Shown here: in pieces, positions 11,165-24,035 of the stretch
Layout: every line of letters begins with the position of its first letter
How positions within the stretch are numbered: position 1 is the stretch's first letter
Source: Phycomyces blakesleeanus NRRL 1555(-)
Lineage: Eukaryota; Mucoromycota; Mucoromycetes; Mucorales; Phycomycetaceae
Assembly: GCF_001638985.1 (NCBI RefSeq)
Contig: NW_017265141.1
Coordinates: 1,047,001-1,111,000 of the forward strand
Length of the DNA stretch: 64,000 nt
Reading direction: 5' to 3'
Program-made: the position numbers and the translations under genes
The notes under the pieces: model-generated
The model's input: the letters and a program-made list of their open reading frames with translations, nothing else
What the model was told of the DNA's origin: nothing
Database searches by the model: none

Positions 11165-12358
11165 ATGGCTTCATCCGAACAACAGGCCAAAGAGCTTGTA
11201 GCTCAGGCACAAAAAAAACTCACTTCATGGTCTCTCTTTAATCCTTCCAACAAACATGAAGATGCCGCAGAGATTTACGAAAAAGCAGGCAACATGTACA
11301 AGTTAGCTCAACAGTGTGAGTGAATGACGTCTTCTCTTTACATGACATTATTCAACTCACAATAACTCTAGGGACACAGGCCGGAGACTGCTTTATTGAA
11401 GCTGCCAAACTGTTTCAGCGTGGAGGAGGTGCTAAGTTTGATAGTTCAAGAGCTTACGAAAACGCTTCAAAGTGTTATAAACGCCAAGACCCAGCAGGTA
11501 AAAAAATGCACACACAAAACGAAAGAAACCCCATCCTACACCATTCCATTTGTGAAAAGAAAGGTTCTTGACACGCTGTTATTATTAGCTGCCGTTGGGG
11601 CTTTGAAAGAGGCTGTTATATTAGATCAGGAAGGTGGAAACTTCAGAGCAGCTGCACGACACTATCAAGAGATGGCAGAATTATATGAAGGAGAACTCGA
11701 TGATATTCAAAATGCATATGAATCCTACATAAAGGCATCCGAACTGTTTAGTGCTGACGACTCACCAGCGTAAGTTTATTATCGGCTAATTATCGAATTA
11801 TGCTGATATGCCGAGGTGGCTTTATTTATATACGTAAGACTTGCGAACAAGGCGCTTCTTAAAGTAGCACAAATTGCTGCTGATTTGGGCATGTATGAGG
11901 TTGCAATCGAGAAATTTGAAAAGGTCGCCGCAGATTCAGTAGATGATGCACTTCTTAAATGGTCTCTCAAGGAGTATTTTTTGAAGGCTGGTTTGTGCCA
12001 CTTATGTACAGGTGTAAGTAATAGCTATAATACGAAACTGTTTGGCTCACAAGAGAAAGGAAATTAGGATACGGTGAGAACAAGACAGGCACTCAATGGT
12101 TATTGTGGTATGGATATGTCATTTGAGACAACGCGTGAATACCAACTACTCAAGGTAAGTTATCTTCCTGTGGAAATTGGGGTGATTACTTATATGATTG
12201 TCGTATTTTAGGGTGTAGCAGACAGTGTAGACAATGGTGATGTCGAACAATTCACTCAAGTTGTATATGACTTTGATAAGCTTACTAGGCTGGATAGCTG
12301 GAAGACTGCAATTCTTCTAAAGATTAAGAAATCTTTGGAGCAAGATGACTTGCGTTAG
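11165..12358 (+). CDS. sec17: alpha-SNAP / Sec17 (NSF attachment protein)
   Basis: Adaptor that loads the NSF/Sec18 ATPase onto SNARE complexes for disassembly after membrane fusion. Six exons can be placed: 11165-11315, 11372-11497, 11589-11769, 11839-12013, 12068-12154 and 12212-12358. All introns are GT-AG and the frame is continuous. The protein of about 288 aa opens MASSEQQAKELVAQAQKKL and shows the TPR-like helical pairs of the family (HEDAAEIYEKAGNMYKLAQQ, WTQAGDCFIEAAKLF, DSSRAYENASKCYKR, AARHYQEMAELYE, NAYESYIKASELF). It ends KIKKSLEQDDLR; the conserved near-terminal Leu in this motif stimulates NSF ATPase in studied homologues. Length and ending are normal. ATG at 11165 is preferred over the upstream in-frame ATG of the longer open frame, because it gives the conserved N-terminus. 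Confidence 0.92.
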
Positions 12359-12712
12359 AGTGACTGTATACATTCTCTTTATTTTTATTTTTATGCCCCA
12401 ATCATTTTTGTATTCTTCTTTTTCATATAAGCATTTGCCATTGGGGGTGTAAGATAAAGACGCGTCCGAATGACTATGAAATTTGTCCTTTGTTGCTTTT
12501 AGCAGCCTTGTTTTAAGAGCGCTGTTCAAACACTAGGCATGAATGCCGATCGTTTTCTACCCAGTTTGGCAAACCATAACAAGACGTTTAGCCAACCCCG
12601 AGAGGTCATATGGGCTATTTGGCTTGAAAAAAATTCATACAACCGCTTGTCCTATTTCAGAACTGTTTATGCCCTTCTCTATCTACTTTATTTATCCAAA
12701 CATTCCAGCTCA
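12359..12712. other. intergenic, alpha-SNAP to Yak1
   Basis: 354 bp between two same-strand genes. The open frame of the downstream kinase extends upstream to 12539 without an obvious conserved sequence, so part of this stretch could be coding if an upstream ATG (12539) is used. No terminator or promoter motif was recognised. Confidence 0.35.
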
Positions 12713-15700
12713 ATGAGTGCTCAGAATAAAAAACAGCCTCAACGTAGAGGTCATTACCAGGCAGCCTTATCTTCTGTATGCCTATCCAATAGCCCTCCCC
12801 TCCATTATGTCGAGCCTCTTGAAGTCTCTTTAAATTCTCCCTTTGATCCGTTTAAGTCAAAATCAATGCCTACCAAAATATTTGCTACTCAGGATAACCA
12901 TATTAAAGGTATATTAAGATATATTCATTAGTCACAAACCCATCGCATATCCCTGATAGTTTTAGAAATGAAACATAGAAAACCAAACAAAAACATCAGT
13001 TCAGAGTGTGCCATCTGGTCAAGAAGTATATGCGTACGGCTACGAGACCAATTGGGACCCAGAGTGTAAGTCAGACCAAATTTGTACACATCATCTGACC
13101 AAAACAGCACACCCGAGGCTTCCCCTTGAGACTGCTTCTCCAGCAGAAAGCACATCATCTGTAGATAGTCTGGGCTCAGCAGAAGCTACAGAACGCTCAA
13201 GGAGTAATAGAAAGGACTCTCCGTTTTATTCGACTGTAGTCGAGCCATCGTCGGTGAGAAAAGATGGTGTCCAGGGTGGGACGAAACCTTTACAAAAGAC
13301 AATTTTGGCTGGTTGTTCTGGATCCCAGAACAAAAGTCGTAAGCGTGTAAGTCTAATTAAATTTAGACTGTAGCAGAGAAGTATAAAATGTCGTGCCTTA
13401 ACTTTTTATTATAGACAAACCCACTTTATGCCCTGACAAGAAGATTAGCAGAGACGTATGAACTACGAAACGCACAATTTCAATACAATCCACGCCGCAA
13501 TCCAAAGCGTGCTCTCACTCGACCTAGCAAGCCAGCCAAAAATGATGGTTACGACAATGAGAACAACGACTATATACTACGAGTAGGAGATGTTCTTGGT
13601 GAAGGGCAAGAACATGGGTTAGTAAACTTGGTGCACACAACAAACTGGGATTAATAAATAATTTCACAACTTAGGTATCGTATTATCGATTTGCTTGGAC
13701 AAGGCACATTTGGACAGGTGGTCAAGTGTGAGAAATTGAAAACAAAGGAGCTATTTTCGGTAAAAGTGATAAAAAATAAAGCAGCATATCTAGCTCAAAG
13801 CAGTATGGAGGTAGAAATATTGAAACAGGCAAGTAAACAAGAAACAGATATTTATGTATGCTTATATTAATGTAAATTTACATTTAAAAGCTAAGCCAAA
13901 GAATCAACCCAGACGACCAGGATTCTATTCTCAAGTTTGAGGAATCGTTTACTCATAAGAACCATTTATGTATTGTTTTTGAGCTCTTGTCTGTAAACCT
14001 CTACGAACTAATCAAGCAAAATGGGTTCAAGGGTCTATCTGTTGACCTTGTACGAGTCATCACCGCGCAGTTACTTGATACACTAACACTACTTCAACAT
14101 GCCAAGCTTATACATTGTGATCTTAAACCCGAAAACATTCTCTTAAAAAGGTAAGATTTCAAAATTGTAGAACCAGAAGAAATTGACTAAGAGCGGATTA
14201 GAGTCGATTCACCAGCTATCAAAATAATCGACTTTGGGTCTGCATGTCACGATTCAAACAAGATGTATACATATATACAATCTCGCTTCTACCGTTCACC
14301 AGAAGTCCTGCTTGGTATTCCATATACATACTCAATTGATATGTGGTCTCTAGGATGTGTCGTTGCCGAACTTTTTCTTGGGATACCTCTATTTCCGGGG
14401 AGTTCAGAATACAATCAACTGACGAGAATAACTGAGATGCTAGGGTATCCATCGGCAAAAATGATAAGAAAAGCAAGAAATCCTTCTCGTTTTTTTAACA
14501 AACACGATCGTGGTAACGGATGTTTTGAGTATACAATAAAAAGCAGGGATCAGTATACTCAAGAACAGAGAAAGAATGAAATGCATAGCAAGCAATATTT
14601 CCCTCATAACACATTGGAGGACCTTATTCTAAATTTTAAGGGAGTTTCCCGTGCTAACCCTACCATGAGCGATGAGCAAATTCAATTAGGTAGCAAGATA
14701 AACTTAACTTGTCATATGTATCAGTTACCCTAATATCTTTTCTGATAAATAGATATTATAAAGCGACATGCTTTAATTGATTTCTTAAAGAAGATTCTCG
14801 AAATTGACCCTGAAAAGCGACTGATGCCACAAGAGGCACGAATGCATCCATTCATTACTGGAGAGAATATGTCTTCCTATCTACCAAATACGCAACCTCA
14901 GACGGCCATTAGTATACCACAGGCCCCGGAAGACGCAGCCCTGAAAGAAAGCACTATCATTGGTGAGAATACAGAAATGCGAAATCGAATTCAGACAAAC
15001 AATACCAGCCAACCAAATAAAGCAAATGGTGAACAGTCGAACTATCCTTTGAAGAAGAAGTACATCGCATCAGCATTGAATTTGATAAACTCTATCCAAT
15101 CACTTGAAGTAGCGGCATCCAATACACCTATCAACAGCATACCAGTATTTCAGAAAATTAGAGAAAATGGAACGAAAAGACAAAGAGACCATAAAGAGCA
15201 TACGAAGAGAGAACTAACAGATGGAAGGATAGCGCCAAATGATCCACAGGCAAAATCACCAGAAAATGGGGTGTTGTCTTTCGGCACTGGTCCACAATCA
15301 ACTCAATCTTCCAACAAACACCCTACACCAAAGGATAATTCTGCAATTAATATTACGACCAAATCGTATCTCAAAAAGGATGTATCTTCAAGTGCAACAG
15401 CTATCACTTCTGAAGCTGCTTTTGACCTTTCTCGCAAGGTGAAGTATGCTCCGCAAGTTAAAGTTCGATTTGGATCGCAAGACACATTTAGATTGCCAAA
15501 CCAGATTCATATAGCATCGTCAGAAGGGGAAAACGAATCAAGGGCTCACAAAAATACACTTTTGCGTACGGCACATGTAGGAGAAGCTGCTGGAGGATTG
15601 TTAATGATGAGACAAGAAAAAAAGAGTGAACTCCCTTTATACCATATATCACCTCCTTCAAGTGGGAAAAACAAGCTACCTTCTCTCAAGAAACACAATG

Positions 15701-15717
15701 TATTCGAGAAGTCATGA
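12713..15717 (+). CDS. yak1: Yak1-type DYRK protein kinase
   Basis: Dual-specificity kinase of the DYRK family, which links nutrient and stress state to growth. A low-complexity N-terminus (MSAQNKKQPQRRGHYQ...) leads into the Yak1-specific box NPLYALTRRLAETYELRN ... NPKRALTRPSKP and GYDNENNDYILRVGDVL. The kinase core follows: RIIDLLGQGTFGQVVKC (Gly loop), VKVIK (catalytic Lys region), LIHCDLKPENILL (catalytic loop, CDLKPEN as in DYRKs), IDFGSAC, and the activation loop YTYIQSRFYRSPEVLLG with the YxY autophosphorylation pair. A 40-50 residue insertion (FFNKHDRGNG region) and a Ser/Lys-rich tail of about 300 residues follow, ending at TGA 15715-15717. At least eight exons were seen, with phase-consistent joins at 12908 (AAAG to TTCAG) and at the DIIKRH junction near 14755. 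Start at 12713 chosen; 12539 is an in-frame alternative. Confidence 0.9.
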
Positions 15718-16205
15718 CGCATAACTGTACAACCTTTTTTTTTTAATCTTATGAAACATCCTACAAATTTATATATAAACCAATATTATCTATACAAAAT
15801 AACTCTATATCTACTATTAATTATAATACTCAAAATATCTATCAATCTATATAAATATTGACATTACAATGCATTGTACCTATAATGTAAGCGGCTTTTA
15901 TTTTTCACAGCTTTAAATAGAAACATGGCATATTATATCCGTATTGATTAAATCTGGCATAGTTTGAGCTAAATCCCAAAACAATTCTCTAGCAGCTTAG
16001 TGCCAAAGAGGTTGAAGCTTAGTTATAGAATGTAAAAGAATGTAATGGAAAGCCTCATTTTATTATGTATATACGTTTACGCCAAAAAGAAGTGGCAATA
16101 TTTTTATAAGAAAGCTTAATCATCTTGAAAGAAATAAAAAGTCTTTTGCTTGTTTGTTTAAAGAATATACAAAAGGCTTTAATGAAAGTGTAGGCTTGAG
16201 AAAAC
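15718..16205. other. AT-rich 3' flank of yak1
   Basis: AT-rich spacer between the kinase stop and the first MITE copy. It contains a poly-T tract directly after the stop. The last 86 bp (16120-16205) continue an open frame of the MITE on the minus strand but are outside its terminal repeats. No gene recognised. Confidence 0.35.
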
Positions 16206-16580
16206 TAGAGAACCCGTTGTCAAGTGAAAGTTTAGAATTTTCACTCACTTTTGCTTTACTCGGCGATTTAAATTCCAATGAAAAGATGTAAAATTTTACT
16301 GAGGGAGGCCATTTCATCACCAAGACTTTATTAAGAATTGAGTTTGTTTTTCCACCTTCGAACATAAAAACAATATAGTCAAGAGTCGTCTCTATATATC
16401 TACTTAAGAGAATAAGTCTTGGAAAGCCAAGTTTATTAAGATGTATCTCTCTTATGTTTGTCACAGTACTTATGTTTTCATCAACTGTGGTTGAGTTTTT
16501 TCTTTTTTTTTTTGACTGGGTTTCAGTAATAATTCTTTTTTAGCAGTCTTTGAAAATATCACATCCCAACGGGTTCTCTA
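16206..16580 (-). mobile_element. MITE copy 1, TAGAGAACCCG family
   Basis: A 375-bp element whose ends are inverted copies of TAGAGAACCCGTTG: left end 16206-16219, right end ...CAACGGGTTCTCTA to 16580. It is homologous end to end, in opposite orientation, to 57377-57800. The outer TA on both sides suggests a TA target duplication, as in Tc1/mariner-like elements. A GTG-initiated open frame (16464 leftwards: NIREIHLNKLGFPRLILL, then SRYIETTLDYI) is shared with the other copy. It may be a fragment of the parent element's protein, but no domain was recognised. Confidence 0.7.
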
Positions 16581-17040
16581 CTATAGATGCTACTTCATAG
16601 TTTTCTGTGCCTGAGTTTCTGACGATTTACTAAAAGGAAAAAAAAAAAGGTATCTATAATTCAAATTACAAACGCCATTGATACTAACTATTTCTGATAT
16701 AATTTATAGATTATGAAAGATATATCTCCAGGTATATATATAAGGCAATAAATAATACATCAACTATTGAATATATAAAAATAAAAGGCGGTCGAATCGT
16801 TTGATCAAATCTACAACGGTACTTCCTTGTTAATATGTAAAATATTATTTCTATCTTGATTATTTGGTTGTATGGTATTAGGGTTAAAATATGGTTATGC
16901 TAGTGAGTTCTATTGAATTATAAAGATGGGGGGATGGGCACGTAAGGTAAATGTTCTATCTATATAAGTTAGTGTATATGTAGTGGAAGGTTTTCCACAA
17001 TTATGATTTGATATCTGTAGGCTTTTTGATATGGTGTGTC
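16581..17040. other. AT-rich spacer before TBC gene stop
   Basis: AT-rich DNA with short A/T runs between the MITE and the end of the TBC gene. The segment holds the likely 3' UTR of the minus-strand gene. Nothing else recognised. Confidence 0.35.
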
Positions 17041-19551
17041 TTAATTGCCAGCGCGGGACTTTCCGTTCAATATTTTCTGTTTCCAGATAAATGCCTTTGA
17101 TTCTTCTAATTGTCTTGAGGAATTCTTCTTCCCAGAAGCTGTCTGCTGACGTCTTGTCCTTCTGCTCTCTCGACACAGCTCACGTCGCCTCTCTAGATCT
17201 TCGTTGGTTATATCAGTGAGGGAACTATAACGGCGGAAGCAATTCTATTAACATGTAAAGAAAATTAATACAAGCAATTTAGCTTTTAGTGTAATCGAAG
17301 TATCTTACTTCAAGAAGGTTTTGGCAATTTAAAGCTTTCTTGGGAAGATTCTAAAAGAGTATATATAATATTAGTACGCACTCAATGAGAATTTAGCTCA
17401 TTAAATAGTGAAATATATTACCTGTATAACTTGGAATATTTCTAAGGAATCTCCAAGAGGCATTACCATGTGCTCACTCATCTTGAAAAGCGTCAAAGCT
17501 ATTCTGAATAGAATATTAGCACCCTCACTACAAAAAAGGAAGACAATATTAATTACTGTAGGTAAAAAAGAAATTTCTCTTGGACTTACTAGAAAAAGCA
17601 ATCCCACACACGAAGTAGCGTCTAAAAATTAGGTATTAATATATACCCAAAGCTTCTCACGCTTACTTACCTCTGTAGGTAGAATATTGATGAATAAAGT
17701 CAGGAACCAATGGCTTGTGACAAGTGTAATAGTCGGCATGGATACACCGTCAGCCTCTGACTCCCAGAAAGATTTGTCACACATTGTACCCCATAAGTGA
17801 GGCATTCTCTCCCAAAGGAGCATCATCAATACATTTTGATCTAGGTTGGACCCTTCCATTGTTACATCGTAGACGCCAGCCGGAAGAATATTTTGAACAA
17901 TTGTGACCAAAGTCCAAAATGCTTCTTCTTCTTTCATGAATAACAGTAACATCCCAACTACGAAATTAAGAGACTGACAATAACCAACGGACGGGCAATA
18001 GATCGAAAATGCTAGCAGCACGCGGCGAAGAGCGGAGATAACTGGCACGTTGTCTGTAGACGCAAGCTGCTGTCCATCAGCTACAGACGTCCTGAATTGG
18101 ACGTTTTCGGGAAACGTGCGATGCAAGTCGCGTTCAATAATATCTGCAAACTCGTTTCTACTACCAAGCTCTTTAGCTTTAGCTAGGAAGCGTTCATAGA
18201 CCCCCAGATTAGAATCCAACTTGGCCTCTGCTCCACTGTAATGAAACCAGACCTATTTAATTCTTGTTAAGTATTGGATCTGTATTTAGGATACTATTGG
18301 TATCTTACCCGACCACGCAAGTCTGCAGGAATTCCCTTGCGGACATATCTCCTTACTCAAAAAAACAATCAATGTATTAGCTACAGATACAATTAAAGCC
18401 TATAGAAGATGTACCTTTCGGACTTCTTTCGGGCAATTTTGTCCCGTTCTCTTCTAATAGCTGCTGCCACTTGGAAAGACGACGATCTAGTGTAGGTCGA
18501 TAAATCTTCTCGAAAGAATTGTAATCTTGGAAAGATATCCATTGTGAGATTATTTTAAATCCATATCGGTCTCTATCAGCATAGGCAGGTAAAGATGAGA
18601 ACGTAAATTATGTATATGCGAAAACGAAATAAATAGAAAATCGAGTTCATACACAGAATCTTCGTTTTCCTTGTCCTCAGTTGATGGAGGCGGGGGGTAT
18701 ATAGCATGAGAGCCATCGTCGTACAATGGTTGCTTGGTATGCTCATGCTTATGGTTGAATAGTGAGAAGTGAAAGATCGAGTGGGGCTTAGAGGGCAAAT
18801 GGTCGTCTTTGTGGGTGCTTTTTTTCTTTGTAGATGAAAAGAGGGTTTTTGGATGCTTAGAGTTGGGTGTAGTAGGTGATTCTGCTCTGTCTAGAGAAGG
18901 ACTCGGCAAGCTTGTCTTGTCAAATGTTGCACTTTTTGGTGATTCTCGGAAGGGTGGTGGTTGCCATTGCTGAGATTCTTGATCTGCTAGTTCGCTTTCG
19001 GATTTTTGTAGTTCAGATTCTTTTCTAGTTTCTACAGGCATGAGCTTCTCAGGAATCATTTCTCGAGGTTGCTGCGGAAGATAAGGCCTGACCGCTCTTC
19101 GGATCAGAACGCCCTCTATTATGGCTCCGGGTCCTAAGTTACGCTGTGATTCTTCAGAGTTTACACTAATATTATCATGGTTACTGCTTTCTTCATTCTC
19201 TCCTATTCCATACTCTGACTCGGAATCTGATTCAGTAGAATAAATTCGTGTAGAATGGCTCAGGTTTGATGAGGCAGACGAGGCAGCAGCAGCAGCAGCA
19301 GAAGCAGCAGATTTTGCTTTGATGGCGTTTTTGTAGAATTGACTTTTCCGGTATTTTTGTTGTTGTGAATGAACAAAAGTATCGGATCGCTGACGGCGAA
19401 TAGCTTCTGCATAAATAGAGCCACCGAATGATGATGAGCGAGATCTGGGAAGAGAACTAGTGGAGATAAAATCGCCCGATGATGTTTTGCGCACCGATGC
19501 AGATAATGAAGGTACGGGAGACACCTCATGTGGAACTTTAAGAGATGCCAT
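17041..19551 (-). CDS. TBC-domain Rab GTPase-activating protein
   Basis: Rab-GAP. Exon 1 from ATG 19551 (MASLKVPHEVSPVPSLSASV) encodes about 300 residues of Ser-rich, low-complexity sequence with an Ala run and proline stretches. It is joined by an intron (donor GTATGA near 18642, acceptor CTGATAG) to DRYGFKIISQWISFQ, then SKWQQLLEENGTKLPERSPK and RRYVRKGIPADLRGRVWFHY. The TBC domain has both catalytic fingers: the Arg in IERDLHRTFPEN (IxxDxxR) and the Gln in GYCQSLNFVVGMLL (YxQ). It continues through TSHWFLTLFINILPTE, TLLRVWDCFFYEG and MSEHMVMPLGDS. The last exons read NLPKKALNCQNLLE and a basic tail (RRRELCRESRRTRRQQ...) to the stop at 17041-17043. Splitting into two genes (ATG at 18541 for the second) was considered, but that start is preceded by an in-frame stop and loses the conserved DRYGF entry. 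Target Rab not predictable. Confidence 0.85.
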
Positions 19552-21564
19552 GATGTAGAGCAAAGAGTACAATAATTGTAAAAGAAGGTCGTGGTTGTCA
19601 AAGGGAATTGAAAACGATTCTCATGGCAATTTCCTTTTCTGTCAATGGCCAACCCGGTGGCTTGATATACTTGTGTCACCATGGGGATGAGGTATGTTTT
19701 TACTTCTTCCTTTAATAATTATCCAAGAGTACTATCATACAGAGCTTATTTGGGCTATTTAAGTGTAAAAATACAAGCGTCTTCATGTTATGCATAAATA
19801 CTTTTAAAATTTTCCTTAAGTTAGATTAATTGTACAATCAATTAAATAAATAACGGAATAAGTACACACAGACCATACTTCAAGAAGTATGCATTGACGA
19901 CACAATAAGGACTTCTTAATTTGATTCTTTTGAATGCCTATTGTCAGCAGTTATATATATATGTATATACGACCTGTAAAGTCTGTGGTATATTTATTGG
20001 ATTCTAAGTGTCGTATGACTATAGAAATTGTTTCGTCTTACAAGGTTTATAAGCGAGTATTATGTTGGACTTGATTACATATCGAGGTATTTTGTAAAAG
20101 CATTTTATTTGGTACAATCCACGCTCGATATAGTTTTAAGAGTAGGAGAAGCAGAAGAATATCTCTAGTTATATCAAACGTTATAACTGCTTCTCCATAT
20201 TTTTTCTTTGTACTAATATGTACCCTGGTAAATGTAAAGGTCTCTTTTTCATATAGAAATTACGATTTTTGGACCATGTTTTAAAATTAATTAACAAACA
20301 TCCTTTAAAAAATGATTATGTTTCAAAAATACATTTAACGTTTGATTTAGTGATGTGTTGCTGTATGTATGTATTATTATTATAAATATATCGAAAAATA
20401 ATAATAATTATCAGTGGACGGACTAAAAACCTCCAAAAAATATTGTTATATCGACCTTTGACTTTAATATATATACCTATATTTTGAAGAATGGTGAAGG
20501 TTTTGTACTTCTTTTGAAATTTGCTAAAATTTGTACAGTTCTTGATTTTGTGTGGCTCTCATCAAAATTTAGCCTTTCTCTTGTCTTTGTGTTTTTGTTT
20601 TTGGATCCTTTCTACATACTACCTTGTTCTAACGATATAGTTTATGTAAGGGTTTCTGCAAACAAAATTATACTAGCTTTATTATTACAAGGCATTTGCA
20701 CACACATAAATTATTGTGATCTTTAAGCCTAAATATGGATAGAAAGTTTAATGTCTTTACCTTTATAATTATGTTATTCTATTATTATGTATATGATATA
20801 GGTGGTCTTAATACATGGCAGTCCTGAAACTGAAGCCTTTTTGCATAGAAAATAGCCTTATGTCTCACGTATACAAGTTTCATTATACTTTTATATTATA
20901 ACCCAGAGTATTATTACATATATATATATATGTACACTGAGACGTCTTAACTATGGTCTACAAACTCTAAAGCCAAATCATGTTTTTTAATTTGCTAATG
21001 ACCCTAGTCGACTAACAGTCTCAAGAACTGCTCCACATAATGTTCATGTAAACCAGCAATGAAGCAACAGGTATTTGAATAGTAACAGCTATAAGCAATA
21101 ATATTTAGCTCTCTTTAATAAATAGCACTCACAGATATGATGCGTGATTTATCTATCTTTGCAGGAAATTGATAGTGCCCTCTTAAAAATAATAGCCATA
21201 CATTAGCTTAACTAGTTTGAATGAATATTAAGTGTGTGTCTGTTCATGATTTTCACTTAAAGTGGCTTTCTGGATTAAAAGCAAAAAAAATGAATACGCT
21301 CTCCAGAAATTTTTGGTGCAATTCTCTACCATTTCTATGCTTAATTCATCTTTTTTGATGCATTTGGTGCATTCCATTTTTGCACCAAATCAATTTTTAT
21401 TGGTGCGGCAAACTGATTTCTATCTTTGGACCAATAATTTCCGGAAAAAGTATAGAAGCCTCAATATATACTAAAATAAGTTTAAAGAATCCTAAATTTA
21501 GTAAGCCGGTGGTGGACTTCCAAAGTTCCGAATTTTGGGCCAAAGCTGCAAGTCTCTCGAATTT
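19552..21564. other. AT-rich intergenic region
   Basis: About 2 kb of AT-rich DNA upstream of the TBC gene. Short AT dinucleotide runs occur near 19950 and 20920. Open frames at 20484-20726 and 21262-21646 are AT-biased, without recognisable domains, and are not supported as genes. Confidence 0.4.
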
Positions 21565-21750
21565 AGGGCCTTCTCAAGCACTCGCCAAAGACCTAAAAGT
21601 TGGTGTTGAAATCCAAATAAGTATTAGCGAAGATTTCCTAATTTAGCCAATTTTGTTGGCGAAGGTTACTAATTTAAGAAACTCTCGCCAGTCCGTATAT
21701 GGAAATCACCGCCAACATTTAGGACCTTGGCGGGTGCTTGAGAAGCCCCT
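21565..21750. mobile_element. palindromic MITE of about 186 bp
   Basis: The left part (AGGGCCTTCTCAAGCACTCG, then CCAAAGACCT, ending near GTTGGTG) is matched as an inverted copy by the right part, which ends GGGTGCTTGAGAAGCCCCT at 21750. About 45 bp at each end pair with only a few mismatches, leaving a central region of about 95 bp. The size, TIR and AT-rich setting fit a miniature inverted-repeat transposon. The superfamily and target duplication could not be fixed. Confidence 0.6.
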
Positions 21751-24035
21751 TATTCTTAGATTTATTTTTTCCTACAGTTGGCGTAGACATATCGAAAATA
21801 TTAATCAAATATAAAACAGAAAAGCATAATAGACTTATTTAACCAAATTAAGCTGTATCTGACTGTACCGCTTTTCAAAAATAACAATCTTAATTCAAAT
21901 GTATAAAAAAAAAACGTGCTCATAATACCATCCCTTCCTTAAAGAATGATCTTATTCTCAATCCAATTACCAAGGAAATACGGGTAGCCAATCAAAATTG
22001 TTTTAGCCTCTCTCGATCCTCGTTTTGAAAGATCCTCGTTTTGACTTTTTCTAAAAAAAAATATGATCCAATAACATGGCTTAAAATTTTGGCCTTTGAT
22101 TCATCTTTGGTTAATATTTTTGATCTCCCACACCGATATTACTGGTAACTCTATCGTAGAGCATTAGTATTTAGTAAATACTACTAAAAGTGTAATAATA
22201 GGCCCTAAATTTGTACTTAGTGCTACTGATATTATGGATACAAGGTTGGTAGGATTATTTACATTTGTATATGGCACAAAGCAAACGTATTGAAGCCAGT
22301 GTTCTAGAAGTCTGTGCATGAATCTATCCAGGTACAAAACTTGTATATGAGCGCCTATTTAATTTTATGTGGTTGGCCAGTGCCATTTTATATATATAAA
22401 ACTAGGGACTTTTTTAAAATAAATAAAAGCTTATAAGATTTGACATAGTAATATAACCTAATACTTGTAGAATACTTTCTAATTGAATGTTAACGAGAAG
22501 GAGCATATTCAATCCAACTGACAGCGACATATCTGTAAATAATATACACATCAAGCTGCCCGTTTCTCGTGAGTTGGAAGAGCTGAGGAAAGCTAAACCT
22601 ATTTGGTTTTGTCAATTAGACATGATCGGATTAGTAAATATATTTATATATATATATAACTTAAAGGCGGATAAATTGAAAAAAAAAACCATTGTACGAT
22701 GTGATACATGGATTGTATATCTATGTATCTTAAGACATTCAAGATGTATAAGCTAATAACTTACTTTTAAGAATAACTCTGACAGTAAGACTATACAATA
22801 AGTACTTGTTTATGACGGCTAGATACTTTTTTATTACTCAAAATAAACTTTTATAGGTATTATCAAGGTAAGTTTCCTACTTATGGCATTTTGTTTTATA
22901 AATTTTAATTGTATTGAAGTTAATATCTGACATTATAGTGTGCAAGTGCGTACAAGCTTTAGTGGAGCTCGTTTAAGAACATTAAACAATATTATCGGTT
23001 TTAGTTATTTTACACAAAAAAAGATTATTCCAGGTACTACCTAATCGATTGAGATTAGATGAAAATGGGTAGCACCGCAAAGTATAAGATATGTATGCCG
23101 ATATACTTCCACTCACAACTAGATTCGTGATACTTGCCTAATAAACTCCACTATTTGTTCCATGGTCAATACAAAAAAAGTTTTGTTCCATGGTTGCTGA
23201 GAATTGCGACATCTTATGGCGATGGCATCACCATATGCTTCACAGGACTTACCTGTTGATCTTAACTCTGATTTAATGGCCACAGCCTGACTTTGATCAT
23301 CAGAAATCGAAACCTCGAATAACTGCAAAACGACCCCATGGTCATCAAATCTTTTAACTTATCCTGGACTAAACCAATCTATCAAATGTCTGTAAAACAA
23401 AAAAGGCCACTTTATTATACTATATACTTGTTTAATATGATACTATTTAACTTTGTCTTAAAATAAGAAAAGAAACCGCTTTGAAATTATGTTTTCTACT
23501 TTTAGAACTTTTATTCAGGGTGAGGCTTGGCATCCTATTTTGTGAAAAATAAAGGGATCAAACCTCTGTCCAGGCCATGAAAACTGAGCCAATGAACTCC
23601 GACGTAAAGCACGCTGTATCTCGAGAGCCATCTGGTTGGTAGTATATGGCGTGATTTATAGCGTATTTTCTGACCGATTATGATGCCGCTTCTTTTAGCT
23701 GTGTGTAGACATGTCGTCAAAGTCACTCTGTTGGGCAAGCGTAAGACAGTGTACAGAAAGGCTATCCAATAACATTACTATATTATTATGCAATGGATGT
23801 TCAAAATCGGGTCTTTTTTACTGGGTTTGCGTAGACGTTGCACGGCCTAAACACCAAGACTGTCATAAGTTCAATAGCTTATTTTTATCACTTGTATCAA
23901 TTTACTTGACGCCTTTGAATAAAAAAGAGTAGCCCTCACACTCCTTTCTTTCTTTATTTGTTCCCTTTTTTTCTGCAAAGACTTTGTCCATCCTTATACC
24001 TTTAAAATACCAAATTTGTACCTTATTCAAGGAAT
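21751..24035. other. AT-rich intergenic region
   Basis: About 2.3 kb. It contains a perfect 19-bp palindrome TAGTATTTAGTAAATACTA at 22165-22183 and a direct repeat of GATCCTCGTTTTGA near 22015-22045. Minus-strand open frames at 23119-23328 and 23535-23738 have coding-like composition but no recognised domain and may be decayed mobile-element pieces. The last 100 bp before the bZIP start are pyrimidine-rich (CTTTCTTTCTTTATTTG), typical of a promoter. Confidence 0.35.
22487..22636 (+). other. orphan open frame, possible gene fragment
   Basis: A 50-codon open stretch from ATG 22487 reads MLTRRSIFNPTDSDISVNN, then IHIKLPVSRELEELRKAKPI and WFCQLDMIGL. It is less AT-biased than its surroundings and ends at a possible GTAAAT donor at about 22637. 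No downstream exon or known family was recognised. It could be a remnant exon or chance. Confidence 0.15.

Noticed and set aside
18541..18543. Separate TBC gene starting at a downstream ATG
   Set aside because: An in-frame stop lies just upstream, and the alternative splice gives DRYGFKIISQW, the expected entry to a TBC protein, so one gene is preferred.
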